Shown one piece after another: positions 1 through 8,935 of a DNA stretch of 24,603 bases. The notes under the pieces are model-generated. The model was given only the letters and a program-made list of their open reading frames with translations. It did not search any database and was not told where the DNA came from. Source of the DNA: Pleurobrachia bachei (taxonomy: Eukaryota > Ctenophora > Tentaculata > Cydippida > Pleurobrachiidae); contig AVPN01000071.1 of assembly GCA_000695325.1 (NCBI GenBank), positions 30,561 through 55,163 on the forward strand, written 5' to 3'. Both the position numbers and the translations under genes were made by a program. Position 1 is the first letter of the stretch. Each line of letters begins with the position of its first letter.

Positions 1-92
1 GATTATAAATTTGGTAAAATAGCGTCTATCCATAGATACATAGATACATAGACCCGGGACATTTATTGCTTTTGGCACGATGCTGTATCTCT

Positions 93-396
93 AAAACTAA
101 AAGAGATAGAGACTTGCCCTTTTGAACTACAGTAGATCTAGACTATGGGACACTGCATACCAAATTTCAGACCGATTAGTGCACTGTGGGTCTTGCCATT
201 GGCGTCGCAAAATGCCATTTTTGGCTTAAAGACTACAAAAACATATTACTGCTTTCTGGCATGCGCGGCTGGGGGGAGGTGCCTTTATCTTGATTTTGAA
301 ATCTGAACGACTTGAATATTGTTATCTAAATTCAATATAATTCAACTTCTTGTGAATCAGAATAGTCCCCACACTCTCTCTCTTCCATAGCTTACT
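93..396 (+). promoter_or_regulatory. Upstream region of GPCR copy 1, duplicated before copy 2
   Basis: This non-coding block upstream of the first GPCR start codon recurs almost unchanged at about 3001-3308 before copy 2 (differences include gggac/ggggc near 150 and gccatt/gcaatt near 195). It therefore marks the 5' part of the tandem unit and probably holds the promoter and 5' UTR. No TATA box is evident. A pyrimidine stretch ending in AG (365-390), six bases before the ATG, looks like a 3' splice site, so a 5' UTR intron or a trans-splice acceptor is possible. Bases 1-92 show only a small cataga-type tandem repeat near 32-52. Confidence 0.4.
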
Positions 397-2512
397 ATGA
401 ACACCAGTGGTGGAGTTATTTTTGCAGCTGCTACTACCCAGGAGGTCTGCAGTAAACTGAACATGATAGACTATGTCCAGGCAGCGGCTGTGTTCCTGTT
501 CTGTGTTGCGGGTGTGATATGCAACATCATTGTACTTGTTCTACTCATAACACGACCGGTAGGTGTAATTACAGGAATACTGGTCCCTGATTGGCTGATA
601 AACAGTCACGTGACCTAAATAACGAGTTCTGATTGGCTGTTTACTTGTGTCGGTAGGTTCATGATTGGCTGATTGCTAAACCGTATACCATTTTCAGATA
701 GTACCAGAAAACCAGAAATGGGGTGTTGGAAACCTAAGTATCCTAGATCTGAGCTTGTCTCTAACTGGCCTATTCCTTCGATCTCCTCTACTAATTGTCT
801 CAGACTTCCATTCTTGCTTCGAAAAACTAGGGTAATTGGAATAAGTATCTGTAATTGGAATAAGTATCTTTTCTACAGAATTTTATAGCTGATCGTCAGC
901 AATTCTGTTTGATGTTTCCATGACAACTAGAAGTAGTAAACTGCTGAAGGTACAATACTTGACTACCAATATGTATTTCAGGGCTTGGTGTGTGATATCC
1001 TCCTTTACATTTGGACTGTTCCGGTACATTAATACTGTGGCCCTACTTCCCATTACCATTGACAGGTATAACTACTTCACTATTTCAACTGTCAGAGCAT
1101 TGGCCTGCGAGAACTGTGGTCAGAGCATTGGCCTGGTATTATTTCAACGGGTGACAACCCCGGATTCGCTATAAAACTGTCTTGCATTTGACAGATAGCG
1201 TGACCTAGGCCTTTCTACCTCCAGACAAATGGTTCAATTATCTATACCGCCAACTTTACTCTCACGCTACCTGTCTGTAAAGGGCAAAATCAAGGGTGGT
1301 ATTGGCAAGGGTTCAAACTAGTAAACAACTACCTAAACATTTGATAAATTTTGTGTCAAGCGACTCAAGATAAATTGCTCTCTCCCTCCCTCTAATATAT
1401 TGTTGAATTCTGTGACCCCAGAATTTCTCAACCAGCTCCCTCTCTCTCCATCCTATTACCACTCCACCACTACCTCTTCCCGATACAGGTTCATCACATT
1501 TTGGAAACCCATCCACTACAAATGTATCCTAGATTCAGGACGAATGAAGATCCTTATATTTCTCAGCTGGCTACCAAACGTACTCTTCTCTCTTGCTGGT
1601 AGGTTCTAATTGGCTCTTATCAGTCGTTTATAGCCTAGTGCTTCTTTCGGGGGCACCCTACCACAAACTAATGAGTAATGACTCACGAGTGAGAGAGCCC
1701 AGCTTACTCAACAAACCACGACTTCTTCCCATAAATCTATTCCACACATCTCTATCCCCCATGACTGATGACAAACCCGCCATATTATGGAACTCCCATA
1801 AAACTAACCCACACCTCTCTCCCCAATTACAGAAGGTGTAATGATGAGTAGAAACACCATCACTACGGAGTATCTCCACTTCCAAGGGACCTGTGCCTAC
1901 TCCATCTTCCTAGAGACTCTAGCCAAGGAGATAGTCTGCCTCCTTCTCCCTCCCATCTGTGTGTTCGCAATGTATCTTGGTAAGTGGTCTTTGTTTCAGT
2001 TCTGATTTTGTGACTCTTTTCCAACAAATGGTAACTAACCAAATGGTAACGGGATAGTAACATCTTGGTAACCAATGGTAACCAAGTGGTAACTAACTCC
2101 CCTCCCCTCAGGTATCTGGCGTGAGATAATCCAGGCCCGGTCCAACACAGTCAGTTACGTGAAGCACTGTCCCCGACTCACTAATACCTACCAGAGCAGA
2201 CTCATGTGGACCCCCATAATTATTGTCACTGTCATCTCTGTCTCATCCCTTGTTTACATGGTCTCTAAATACATGGGTAAGCAGCAACAACATGTTCTCA
2301 TGCAATAAGTTAGTTAATTCAAATATAAAAACTTCCAATCTAAATCATGTGTATTTTCAGTGACGAGTGAGATCCTCTCGCGACTCTCAGATATCCTGTG
2401 TTTCATGTCGATCGTTATCAACCCAGTAGTTTACATCTTCCGGATACCAGACATCAGGAAGTTTCTCCGGTACAACTACCACATTGAAACACGCTCCACT
2501 AATCGCAGGTAA
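397..2512 (+). CDS. Class A (rhodopsin-like) GPCR, copy 1, seven exons
   Basis: Exons 397-558, 698-831, 982-1065, 1489-1598, 1833-1979, 2112-2276 and 2361-2509 join in phase; TAA at 2510-2512 gives 317 residues. Seen: N43 (position 1.50) in TM1 of about residues 29-51; C102 (3.25); an IDRF motif (D126, R127) ending TM3; W154 (4.50); C184 in extracellular loop 2; P203/P204 in TM5; and NPVVY (288-292) in TM7, followed by a basic helix-8-like stretch. This order is diagnostic of rhodopsin-family receptors at the plasma membrane coupling to G proteins. Ligand is unknown. Two family hallmarks appear absent: Leu76 occupies the expected Asp2.50 position, and TM6 lacks CWxP. Exon 7 can also end at 2508 (AG|gtaata), which is the phase needed to splice to tail exon 6350-6451 and give about 416 residues. 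Without that splice the receptor has almost no C-tail. Family assignment is firm; the 3' end is not. Confidence 0.85.
572..642. repeat. Dispersed ~70-bp repeat, copy in GPCR copy 1 intron 1
   Basis: A segment containing tggtccctgattggctgata, then agtcacgtgacctaaata and gagttctgattgg, is nearly repeated at 3484-3552 (paralogous intron) and at 19009-19076 (an intron of the RSF1-like gene). It carries two ATTGG (CCAAT-type) motifs and a central CACGTG. Presence in an unrelated gene shows it is a dispersed element rather than only part of the tandem unit. Confidence 0.7.
1081..1148. mobile_element. 50-bp insertion flanked by 9-bp direct repeats (intron 3)
   Basis: Copy 1 intron 3 holds tatttcaac at 1081-1089 and again at 1140-1148, enclosing 50 bp. 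The matching intron of copy 2 (around 4001-4015) has a single tatttcaat followed by gggtgac, so it is an empty site. The insert is two partial copies of gtcagagcattggcctg (1091-1107 and about 1120-1136), and gtcagagcattggcct occurs a third time at about 16817-16832. Small non-autonomous element or filler insertion; class unknown. Confidence 0.6.
1599..1832. other. Intron 4 of GPCR copy 1 with extra sequence
   Basis: This intron is 234 nt, against 91 nt in copy 2 (4452-4542); the ends match, while the middle (about 1635-1755) is extra. The extra part contains ttactcaacaaa at 1704-1715, an arm of the hairpin family seen elsewhere in the window, and actcacgagtgag, a short inverted repeat. No target-site duplication was identified with certainty. 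Confidence 0.45.
2027..2095. repeat. GGTAAC-rich intron 5 array (RFX X-box-like)
   Basis: Six close repeats of (t)ggtaac occupy intron 5 of copy 1, including gtaacc-aat-ggtaac at 2068-2082 and gtaacc-aagt-ggtaac at 2078-2093. The first fits the palindromic RFX X-box pattern GTNRCC(N0-3)RGYAAC. A similar array is in copy 2 (about 4752-4825). Sequence match only; binding is inferred. Confidence 0.4.
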
Positions 2513-2998
2513 TATATTGAGAAAGTTGTTTGGAACTGTTAGGTTAAAGAGTATTAATCGCAGGTAATGAGAGAAAGATCAGTAGTTAGGAAAGAGTACG
2601 AGAATTTTTGAATTTCAGAAATCACGGTGCGTGCCAATTAGCTGCTGAGAAGGAAAGAGGGAGAGAGAAATTGTTATTTAGTGAGCATTTGTTGCCCATA
2701 AGATGTTCTTATTTGTGCAAAAGAGAGTGAAATTCCCCCACCCTAAACTTGAGTATTTTGTTGTTTAACCAGTCTTTAACCAGTCTAGGCGAGGGCAGGC
2801 AAATTATAACTTTAACCAGCTACTGCAGCTGCATGCAACTATAAAATACTGCAGAATTTCACTCGGATCTCTTGCACAAAGAAAAATATTCGCGTACGGG
2901 GTTAACCATGATGCTCACTAAGATGTTCTCTCTTCACAGCAGCTTATAGCACCGTGATTTTCGAGATCTTCAAAAAGTCTCGTACGGCGTTTTTCTAG
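2513..2998. other. Non-coding 3' part of GPCR tandem unit 1
   Basis: About 490 nt after exon 7 with no coding potential seen. It matches 5285-5770 with the same spacing (offset 2772, no indels) and almost no substitutions; the one I noticed is cggcg/ctgcg near 2983. At about 2998 the sequence switches to a repeat of the 5' part of unit 1, which is the tandem junction. In copy 2 the equivalent sequence lies inside the intron leading to the tail exons, so here it is probably a truncated intron. Confidence 0.6.
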
Positions 2999-3000
2999 AA

Positions 3001-3308
3001 GACTAAAGAGATAGAGACTTGCCCTTTTGAACTACAGTAGATCTAGACTATGGGGCACTGCATACCAAATTTCAGACCGATTAGTGCACTGTGGGTCTTG
3101 CAATTGGCGTCGCAAAATGCCATTTTTGGCTTAAAGACTACAAAAACATATTACTGCTTTCTGGCATGCGCGGCTGGGGGGAGGTGCCTTTATCTTGATT
3201 TTGAAATCTGAACGACTTGAATATTGTTATCTAAATTCAATATAATTCAACTTCTTGTGAATCAGAATAGTCCCCACACTTTACTCTCTCTCTTCCATAG
3301 CTTATAAT
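3001..3308 (+). promoter_or_regulatory. Upstream region of GPCR copy 2 (repeat of 93-396)
   Basis: Near-identical repeat of the block upstream of copy 1, beginning right at the tandem junction. The pyrimidine-rich AG (ending 3300) before the ATG is kept. A short insertion (ttactctctctc) and a changed start context (cttataatATG) are the main differences. Confidence 0.4.
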
Positions 3309-3483
3309 ATGAACACCAGTGGTGGAGTTATTTTTGCAGCTGCTGTTACCCAGGAGGTCTGCAGTAAACTGAATATGATCGACTATGTCCAGGCAGCGGC
3401 TGTGTTCCTGTTCTGTGTTGCGGGGGTGATTTGCAACATCATTGTACTTGTTCTACTGATAACAAGACCGGTAAGTTCAATGA

Positions 3484-3552
3484 CAGGAATACTGGTCCCT
3501 GATTGTCTGATAACCAGTCACGTGACCTAAATAACGAGTTCTGATTGGCTGT
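3484..3552. repeat. Dispersed ~70-bp repeat, copy in GPCR copy 2 intron 1
   Basis: Paralogous copy of 572-642, sharing tggtccctgatt, agtcacgtgacctaaataac and gagttctgattggctg. It has gattgtctga where copy 1 has gattggctga. Confidence 0.65.
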
Positions 3553-3943
3553 TTACTTGTGTCGGTAGGTTCATGATTGGCCGATTGATAAGCCGGACCA
3601 TTTTCAGATAGTACCAGAAAACCAGAAATGGGGCGTCGGAAACCTGAGTATTCTAGATCTGAGCTTGTCTCTAACCGGTCTCTTCCTTCGATCCCCTCTA
3701 CTAATTGTATCAGACTTCCATTCATGCTTCGAAAAACTAGGGTAAGGAATAATGATCCTAACTGTACGTTACATGGCTATTAACATCTGGAAAAAGCAAT
3801 TCTGTTTCCATAACAACCAACAGTAAACCAAGAAGTACAATACCACTACCATATTTCAGGGCTTGGTGTGTGATCTCATCCTTTACATTTGGCCTGTTCC
3901 GCTACATCAATACTGTGGCCCTACTCCCCATTACCATTGACAG

Positions 3944-4341
3944 GTTTGATATGATTGACATAATATAGCGTGACTCGGTGACTTCCCCTTTCTAGCTCAC
4001 TATTTCAATGGGTGACAATTGTCCCGAATGCGCTATAAAACTGTCGTGCATTCGTTGACAGGTAGCGTGACCTGGGCCTTTCTAGCTTCAGACAAATGGT
4101 TCAATTATCTACCGCCAACTTTACTCTCACGCTTACTGTCTGTAAAGGGCAAAATCAAGGGTGGTATTGGCAAGGGTTCAAACTAGTAAACATCTACCTA
4201 AACATTTGATAAATTATTGCAGTTCATCAAATCTCCCTCTCTCTCTAATATACTCTTGAATTCTGTTTACCCCAGATTTTCTCAACCATCTCTCTATCTA
4301 TCCTATGACCACTCCACTCTCCGCCACTTCCCTATCTACAG
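3944..4341. other. Intron 3 of GPCR copy 2
   Basis: 398-nt intron. Its 3' half (about 4027-4200) matches copy 1 at about 1164-1330, including a shared gctataaaactgtc. It contains two tagcgtgac motifs (about 3966 and 4064), the second beside a ttgacaggt that resembles the end of exon 3. It carries the empty site for the 50-bp insertion. No coding sequence. Confidence 0.5.
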
Positions 4342-5280
4342 GTTCATCACATTTTGGAAGCCCATCCATTACAAATGTATCCTGGATTCAGGACGAATGA
4401 AGATCCTCATATTTCTCAGCTGGCTTCCAAATGTCCTCTTTTCTCTTGCTGGTAGGTACATGGTTCTACAGTCGTTCCCCCATGACAACCCCGGCCCATA
4501 ATGGGACGCCCATATAAAAAACCCACGTCTCCCCAACTACAGAAGGTGTCATGATGAGTAGAAACACCATCACTACGGAGTATCTCCACTTCCAAGGAAC
4601 GTGTGCCTACTCCATCTTCCTAGAGACCCTAGCAAAGGAGATAGTCTGCCTCCTTCTCCCTCCCATCTGTGTGTTCGCAATGTAAGAGTTATGTACCTTT
4701 GTCGAGAACTTTGAAATTGGTATGGTGACTATTTTCCAACACATGATATTTAATGGTAACGGGACGGTAACATGGTGGTAACTAATGGTATCATGGTGGT
4801 ATTTAAATGGTAACCAAGTGGTAACTAACACCCCTCGCACCAGGTATCTGGCGTGAGATAATCCAGGCCCGGTCCAACACAGTCAGTTACGTGAAGCACT
4901 GTCCCCGACTCACTAATACCTACCAGAGCAGACTCATGTGGACCCCCATAATTATTGTCACTGTCATCTCTGTCTCATCCCTTGTTTACATGGTCTCTAA
5001 ATACATGGGTAAGCAGCAACATGCTTGTTCTCAATAGACCCCTAGACCCTTGTATAAGTCAATTAATTCAACTAATTGGGCGCAAGTTAGTTAATCAAAC
5101 ATAAACACTTCTAATTCGTGTGTTTTCTGCAGTGACGAGTGAGATCCTCTCACGACTCTCGGATATCCTGTGTTTTATGTCAATCGTTATAAACCCAGTA
5201 GTTTACATATTCCGGATACCAGACATCAGGAAGTTTCTCCGGTACAACTACCACATTGAAACACGCTCCACTAATCGCAG

Positions 5281-6349
5281 GTAATATATTGAGAAAGTTG
5301 TTTGGAACTGTTAGGTTAAAGAGTATTAATCGCAGGTAATGAGAGAAAGATCAGTAGTTAGGAAAGAGTACGAGAATTTTTGAATTTCAGAAATCACGGT
5401 GCGTGCCAATTAGCTGCTGAGAAGGAAAGAGGGAGAGAGAAATTGTTATTTAGTGAGCATTTGTTGCCCATAAGATGTTCTTATTTGTGCAAAAGAGAGT
5501 GAAATTCCCCCACCCTAAACTTGAGTATTTTGTTGTTTAACCAGTCTTTAACCAGTCTAGGCGAGGGCAGGCAAATTATAACTTTAACCAGCTACTGCAG
5601 CTGCATGCAACTATAAAATACTGCAGAATTTCACTCGGATCTCTTGCACAAAGAAAAATATTCGCGTACGGGGTTAACCATGATGCTCACTAAGATGTTC
5701 TCTCTTCACAGCAGCTTATAGCACCGTGATTTTCGAGATCTTCAAAAAGTCTCGTACTGCGTTTTTCTAGAAGACTCTGTTTTTGAATTCTCGGCCAGCT
5801 TCCGCTAGTTAAGCTGTCTGTTTAAATGCAAGGACACACTGCACGCATTCCATTTTCCACGGATATAATATTAGGGATCATGTCATGCCCGCCGAGAATA
5901 AATCTGGGCTATATAGCTACCTAACCATCATTTGCCCATGCAATTACATAACCCGTAATTCCTCTCCCCTAGCCTTCAAATTGAAGTTTAATTCCATTTT
6001 TCCTGCATTATCTCATTCCCCAGTATTCTGAGCTGTAACCAGTACGATAACCACCCCTTACTCACACCCCAGGCGGTTATCCAGCTGCTAAAAAACCATG
6101 CTCCCTTACTCACCCCCTGGCCCTCCCCTCTGTTATACAGATTACAGGCTATTACCTATTATCCAGTATATTCCCTAACTCCCCCTCCCCGGCCCCAGGC
6201 GATTATCCAGTATAGTCCCTTACTCACCCCTGATCCCCCAGGCGATTATCCTAATCCAGCACTCCCTAACCCACCCCCAGGCGACTAAAACTATCCTTAC
6301 CCCTGATCCCCAGGCGATTATCCAGTACCCCCGCTGCCCTGGTGTTTAG
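5281..6349. other. Intron between GPCR core and tail exons
   Basis: From 5281 to about 5777 it repeats the end of unit 1; after that it is unique. It contains a degenerate minisatellite (6069-6336) up to the exon 8 acceptor. No other exon could be supported. Confidence 0.5.
6069..6336. repeat. Degenerate CCCCAGGCGATTATCCAG minisatellite
   Basis: About six imperfect units of roughly 35-60 nt, each starting with a variant of ccccaggcgattatccag followed by cccttactcaccc-type sequence. Starts at about 6070, 6140, 6197, 6238, 6278 and 6310. Each unit carries an acceptor-like ccccag. The array stops just before the true exon 8 acceptor. Confidence 0.65.
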
Positions 6350-6451
6350 TTTAAAGAGGAAGAGTTTTATACCGATGAACATGGATGATAGTGTGTCAGC
6401 TGTACAGAGGACCACCATAGCAGCACCCACTATAGTAGAGGAGAGTCCCAG
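6350..6451 (+). CDS. GPCR C-terminal tail, exon 8
   Basis: After a tgtttag acceptor the exon reads in the phase left by exon 7 (AG|T). It encodes SLKRKSFIPMNMDD and then a Val-Gln-Arg-Thr-Thr stretch, ending VEESP before AG|gtaact. The product is a basic, then Ser/Thr/Glu-rich, cytoplasmic tail segment of the kind found after helix 8. Both boundaries are phase 2, like the next exon. Support comes from exact phase continuity over three consecutive exons to a stop; the sequence itself is not a recognised domain. Confidence 0.65.
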
Positions 6452-6523
6452 GTAACTAGGGGCAACGAGGGAAGGGGGTCAGATAACTAGGTAACCAGGG
6501 GGTCAGTATAGGTGAGGGACGAG

Positions 6524-6574
6524 GGTACAGAGGACCACCATAGCAGCACCCACTATTGTGGAGGAGAGTCCCAG
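6524..6574 (+). CDS. Possible duplicated cassette exon (copy of exon 8 3' half)
   Basis: Bases 6525-6594 repeat 6402-6470, including the last 50 nt of exon 8, its donor and the start of the intron. The changes in the coding part (ATA GTA to ATT GTG) are silent. With an acceptor AG at 6522-6523 the exon is exactly 51 nt, phase 2 at both ends, so inclusion would add 17 residues without a frameshift. The acceptor lacks a pyrimidine tract, so use is uncertain; it may be a non-functional duplication. Confidence 0.35.
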
Positions 6575-6720
6575 GTAACTAGGGGCAACGAGGGGGTCAG
6601 GTAACTAGGCAACGAGGGAAGGGGGAGGTCAAGGGGCAACAAACTTAGTTAGGAGACAGGTTTCGAATCAGAAGATAAGACTGGTTATTCATTGATTTTA
6701 ATTCATTTGTTCTTTCTCAG

Positions 6721-6789
6721 GGCACCCTCGTGGAATGACAGGCAGCTCAGAAAAGCACCCAGTGTCGAGAGTGATCTGGATAAAGTGAG
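6721..6789 (+). CDS. GPCR C-terminal tail, exon 9
   Basis: Begins after a strong pyrimidine-rich acceptor (tctttctcag) in the phase left by exon 8 and ends AG|gtagga. It encodes a hydrophilic segment (APSWNDRQLRK, then APSVESDLDKVR) with Ser residues next to acidic ones, plausible for a phosphorylated receptor tail. No family domain. Confidence 0.65.
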
Positions 6790-7642
6790 GTAGGATATAA
6801 GGAGGGAAGCTCGAAGGAGAGGGGGGCTACAGAAAATAACCCTGCTCATGAACGCAAACTTGGCCATTTTTCGATTTTCATTCAATGTTGTTTTGTTGAG
6901 TAAGGTATTCAACAACAAATGTTGTTGGAACTCGGGGTATGATGTCATTCAGGGGGAGGGGAATTAATGTGGATCCTCATTAATTCAAAAAGTGCTAGAC
7001 AAGGATCCTCATCCTCATTAATTATTGGCCGGCTCCACCCTCCCCCTCACTCACACAATGCATGCCTATGAAAAGATCTTGATCAGATCCTGCTCATTTC
7101 AAGATCCCTTTTTTCGCGATGGATCACGTCATAGGTAGATCCCATCTCTAAAGTAATTTACTAATGAGCTGCACATGAAGAGAACTCACACAGAATCCTG
7201 GCAGGAATAATAATACAGCTGTGCTCTACTCCCCCCCTCTCTGACCCCTGGCACAGTGTGGTACTAATCACTTTCTCACGCCCTTCTCCTCCTCCTTCCC
7301 CCTCAAATCCATGTTATCTACAATAAGTCTGTCTGTCTCGGCCATGAAATGAATTGACAGAAGGGCACCCCTCCACCATCTTCCTTCCCCTCCATTTCTC
7401 TCCTCCTATCTTCACTTCTTTCCTGCACCTGTGCAGCAGAACCTGCACTCTGCAGCTCTGCAATCACTAACCAAAACGTGACTTCCCTCCTAATTTAATG
7501 CGAAGGGAGGACATGTGTCACAATGTGACATGACCGGGCCAGACTGGGAACATGTCATGTCTTGGGACTTGTCACTTGGTTATATGGCCAGCCAAAACAA
7601 GAACTAACGTCTAACACACTTTTAACACTCCTCTTCTCACAG
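6790..7642. other. Intron 9 of the GPCR tail
   Basis: 853-nt intron. Contains a hairpin of the TTGTTGAGTA family at 6895-6917 and short palindromes built on gtcac/gtgac near 7515-7530. No coding sequence supported. Confidence 0.5.
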
Positions 7643-7772
7643 GATACCCACATCACCATCAGACTCGTGTCTAGCTAAATGTCTGGCAATCAACTACAGT
7701 GTTATTACCATCGTGTCTGACCAGAGGAGACGGTGGTCCCACAACGATGTCGTCGGCCTAGAGGTCTACTGA
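7643..7772 (+). CDS. GPCR C-terminal tail, terminal exon 10
   Basis: After acceptor cttctcacag the frame continues from exon 9 (AG|G), runs 42 codons and stops at TGA 7770-7772. It encodes IPTSPSDSCLAKCL, then a short hydrophobic stretch with ITIVSDQRRRWS, ending GLEVY. The two Cys (SC..KC) could be palmitoylation sites and the C-terminal EVY loosely resembles a class III PDZ ligand; both are inference. AATAAA polyadenylation signals follow at 8083-8088 and 8172-8177. Confidence 0.65.
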
Positions 7773-8360
7773 ACAATATATGTACTCAGTTATTCCAGTT
7801 CATAAACTGTATAACAGGACCTTCTACTGAATTGCTAATATCCAGCCTGGACATGTAGTCATAACTGCGTACATGAGGACCTTCAATCGAGATCACAAAT
7901 CAGATCCAAAGAACCTGCACTGCCCTAAAAGACACAACCCACGACTCGGTCCGCTGTCGAATAGATTGGGTCGGAACATTCCCACACGTATTCAAACGAT
8001 TCATATATAATGTGCCATCAGTCAATTTCTAAATGGATCGTTCTAGAAAAAACGGGACGAAGTTGGAAAACCAGAAAGGGAAAATAAAATGGCACGAGAG
8101 AGATATTTAGAGCAATCATTATTAGGTTTTGGAGACAGAAAAAAATTAGGCTTAGGATTAGAAAACTGTGAAATAAACTGACTGTCTGAGATTTAGGACT
8201 CTGCTAAATTGATGATTTTTTTTGAGATTTAGGACTCTGCTAAAATCAAAATCAAATGATGATTGTATTTGTCTGACTATTTTATGTTTAGAATTTTTGT
8301 GAATTTATTTGTTCTCTATGAAAACAAGCATCGTGTTTTCCACTGTGTAAAATAATGATA
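7773..8360 (+). other. Probable 3' UTR and flank of the GPCR gene
   Basis: No coding sequence. Two AATAAA signals (8083-8088, 8172-8177) lie 310-400 nt after the stop. A 22-nt direct repeat beginning tgagatttaggactctgc is at 8187-8208 and 8223-8244. Confidence 0.45.
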
Positions 8361-8397
8361 TATGAATTGCCTTGATAGAAGAACTAATCACCCGCTG

Positions 8398-8935
8398 ACA
8401 TATCTCTATCTCTCTCTGTCTCTCACTTTCTCCATCTTTTTTTCTCTCTCTTTATTTTCGTTCTATCAAAACTATCTTTCTCTCTATCTCTCTACATCTT
8501 TCTTTAACCCTGTCTCTCTCACTGATCTCTCTCACTCTATCTCTCTGATCTCTATTATAGCTATCCTTCTATCACTCTATCTCCCTCTATCCCTCTATCA
8601 CTCTATCACTCTATCTCTCTCACTTCCGCGGTTCTTCTCATATCGAGCAGTGTGGGAGAATGAGAGTGTTGGGCTGCTGCAAGGGGTGTCACGTGGTGAT
8701 GACACGTGACAACCCGACACACGGGGATCACCTGCCCTGGGACAGTACCCTACATACACGGCAGGCACGTGTGTAGCTGTGTGTGGGAGAGAGAGAGATG
8801 GAGAGAGGGAGCGAGGGAAGGTGAGTGAGAGAAGGATGGAGAGTGAGGTGAGAGTGAGGGAGATAGAGAGAGAGAATGAGAGAGAGAAGGAGATAGAGTG
8901 GGAGAGAGAGGGAGATAGATAATATGGAAGTTGTT
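8398..8935. repeat. CT tract facing a GA tract, with central E-box palindrome
   Basis: Imperfect CT-rich DNA (about 8401-8625) is followed by GA-rich DNA (about 8787-8920), so the arms are roughly complementary and could fold back. Between them lies tgtcacgtg (8687-8695) and its reverse complement cacgtgaca (8703-8711), a 9-bp palindrome with a 7-nt spacer carrying two CACGTG E-boxes. Confidence 0.55.

Larger units (their letters stand above)
3309..5280 (+). pseudogene. Class A GPCR, copy 2, frame broken at end of exon 5
   Basis: Exons 3309-3470, 3608-3741, 3860-3943, 4342-4451, 4543-4681 (or read-through), 4844-5008 and 5133-5280 match copy 1 one for one. The encoded residues differ from copy 1 at one position (Thr14 to Val), although I count about 40 silent differences. 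The break: copy 1 exon 5 ends GCAATGTATCTTG then gtaagt, while copy 2 reads GCAATGTAAGAG, so eight nucleotides at the exon/intron border are missing. Read straight through, the frame stops at TAA 4683-4685. Using the recreated gtaaga donor after 4681, it meets TGA soon after the start of exon 6. Either way TM6 and TM7 are lost. The exon 3 donor (gtttga) is also weaker than in copy 1. Exons 6-7 are intact and are followed in phase by the tail exons. Pseudogene, truncated product, or assembly error at 4680-4690. Confidence 0.75.

Noticed and set aside
1164-1330. TATA-like gctataaaactgtc in intron 3 of both GPCR copies, as an internal promoter or ncRNA
   Set aside because: The block is no more conserved than other introns of the duplicates, so conservation is not evidence of function.
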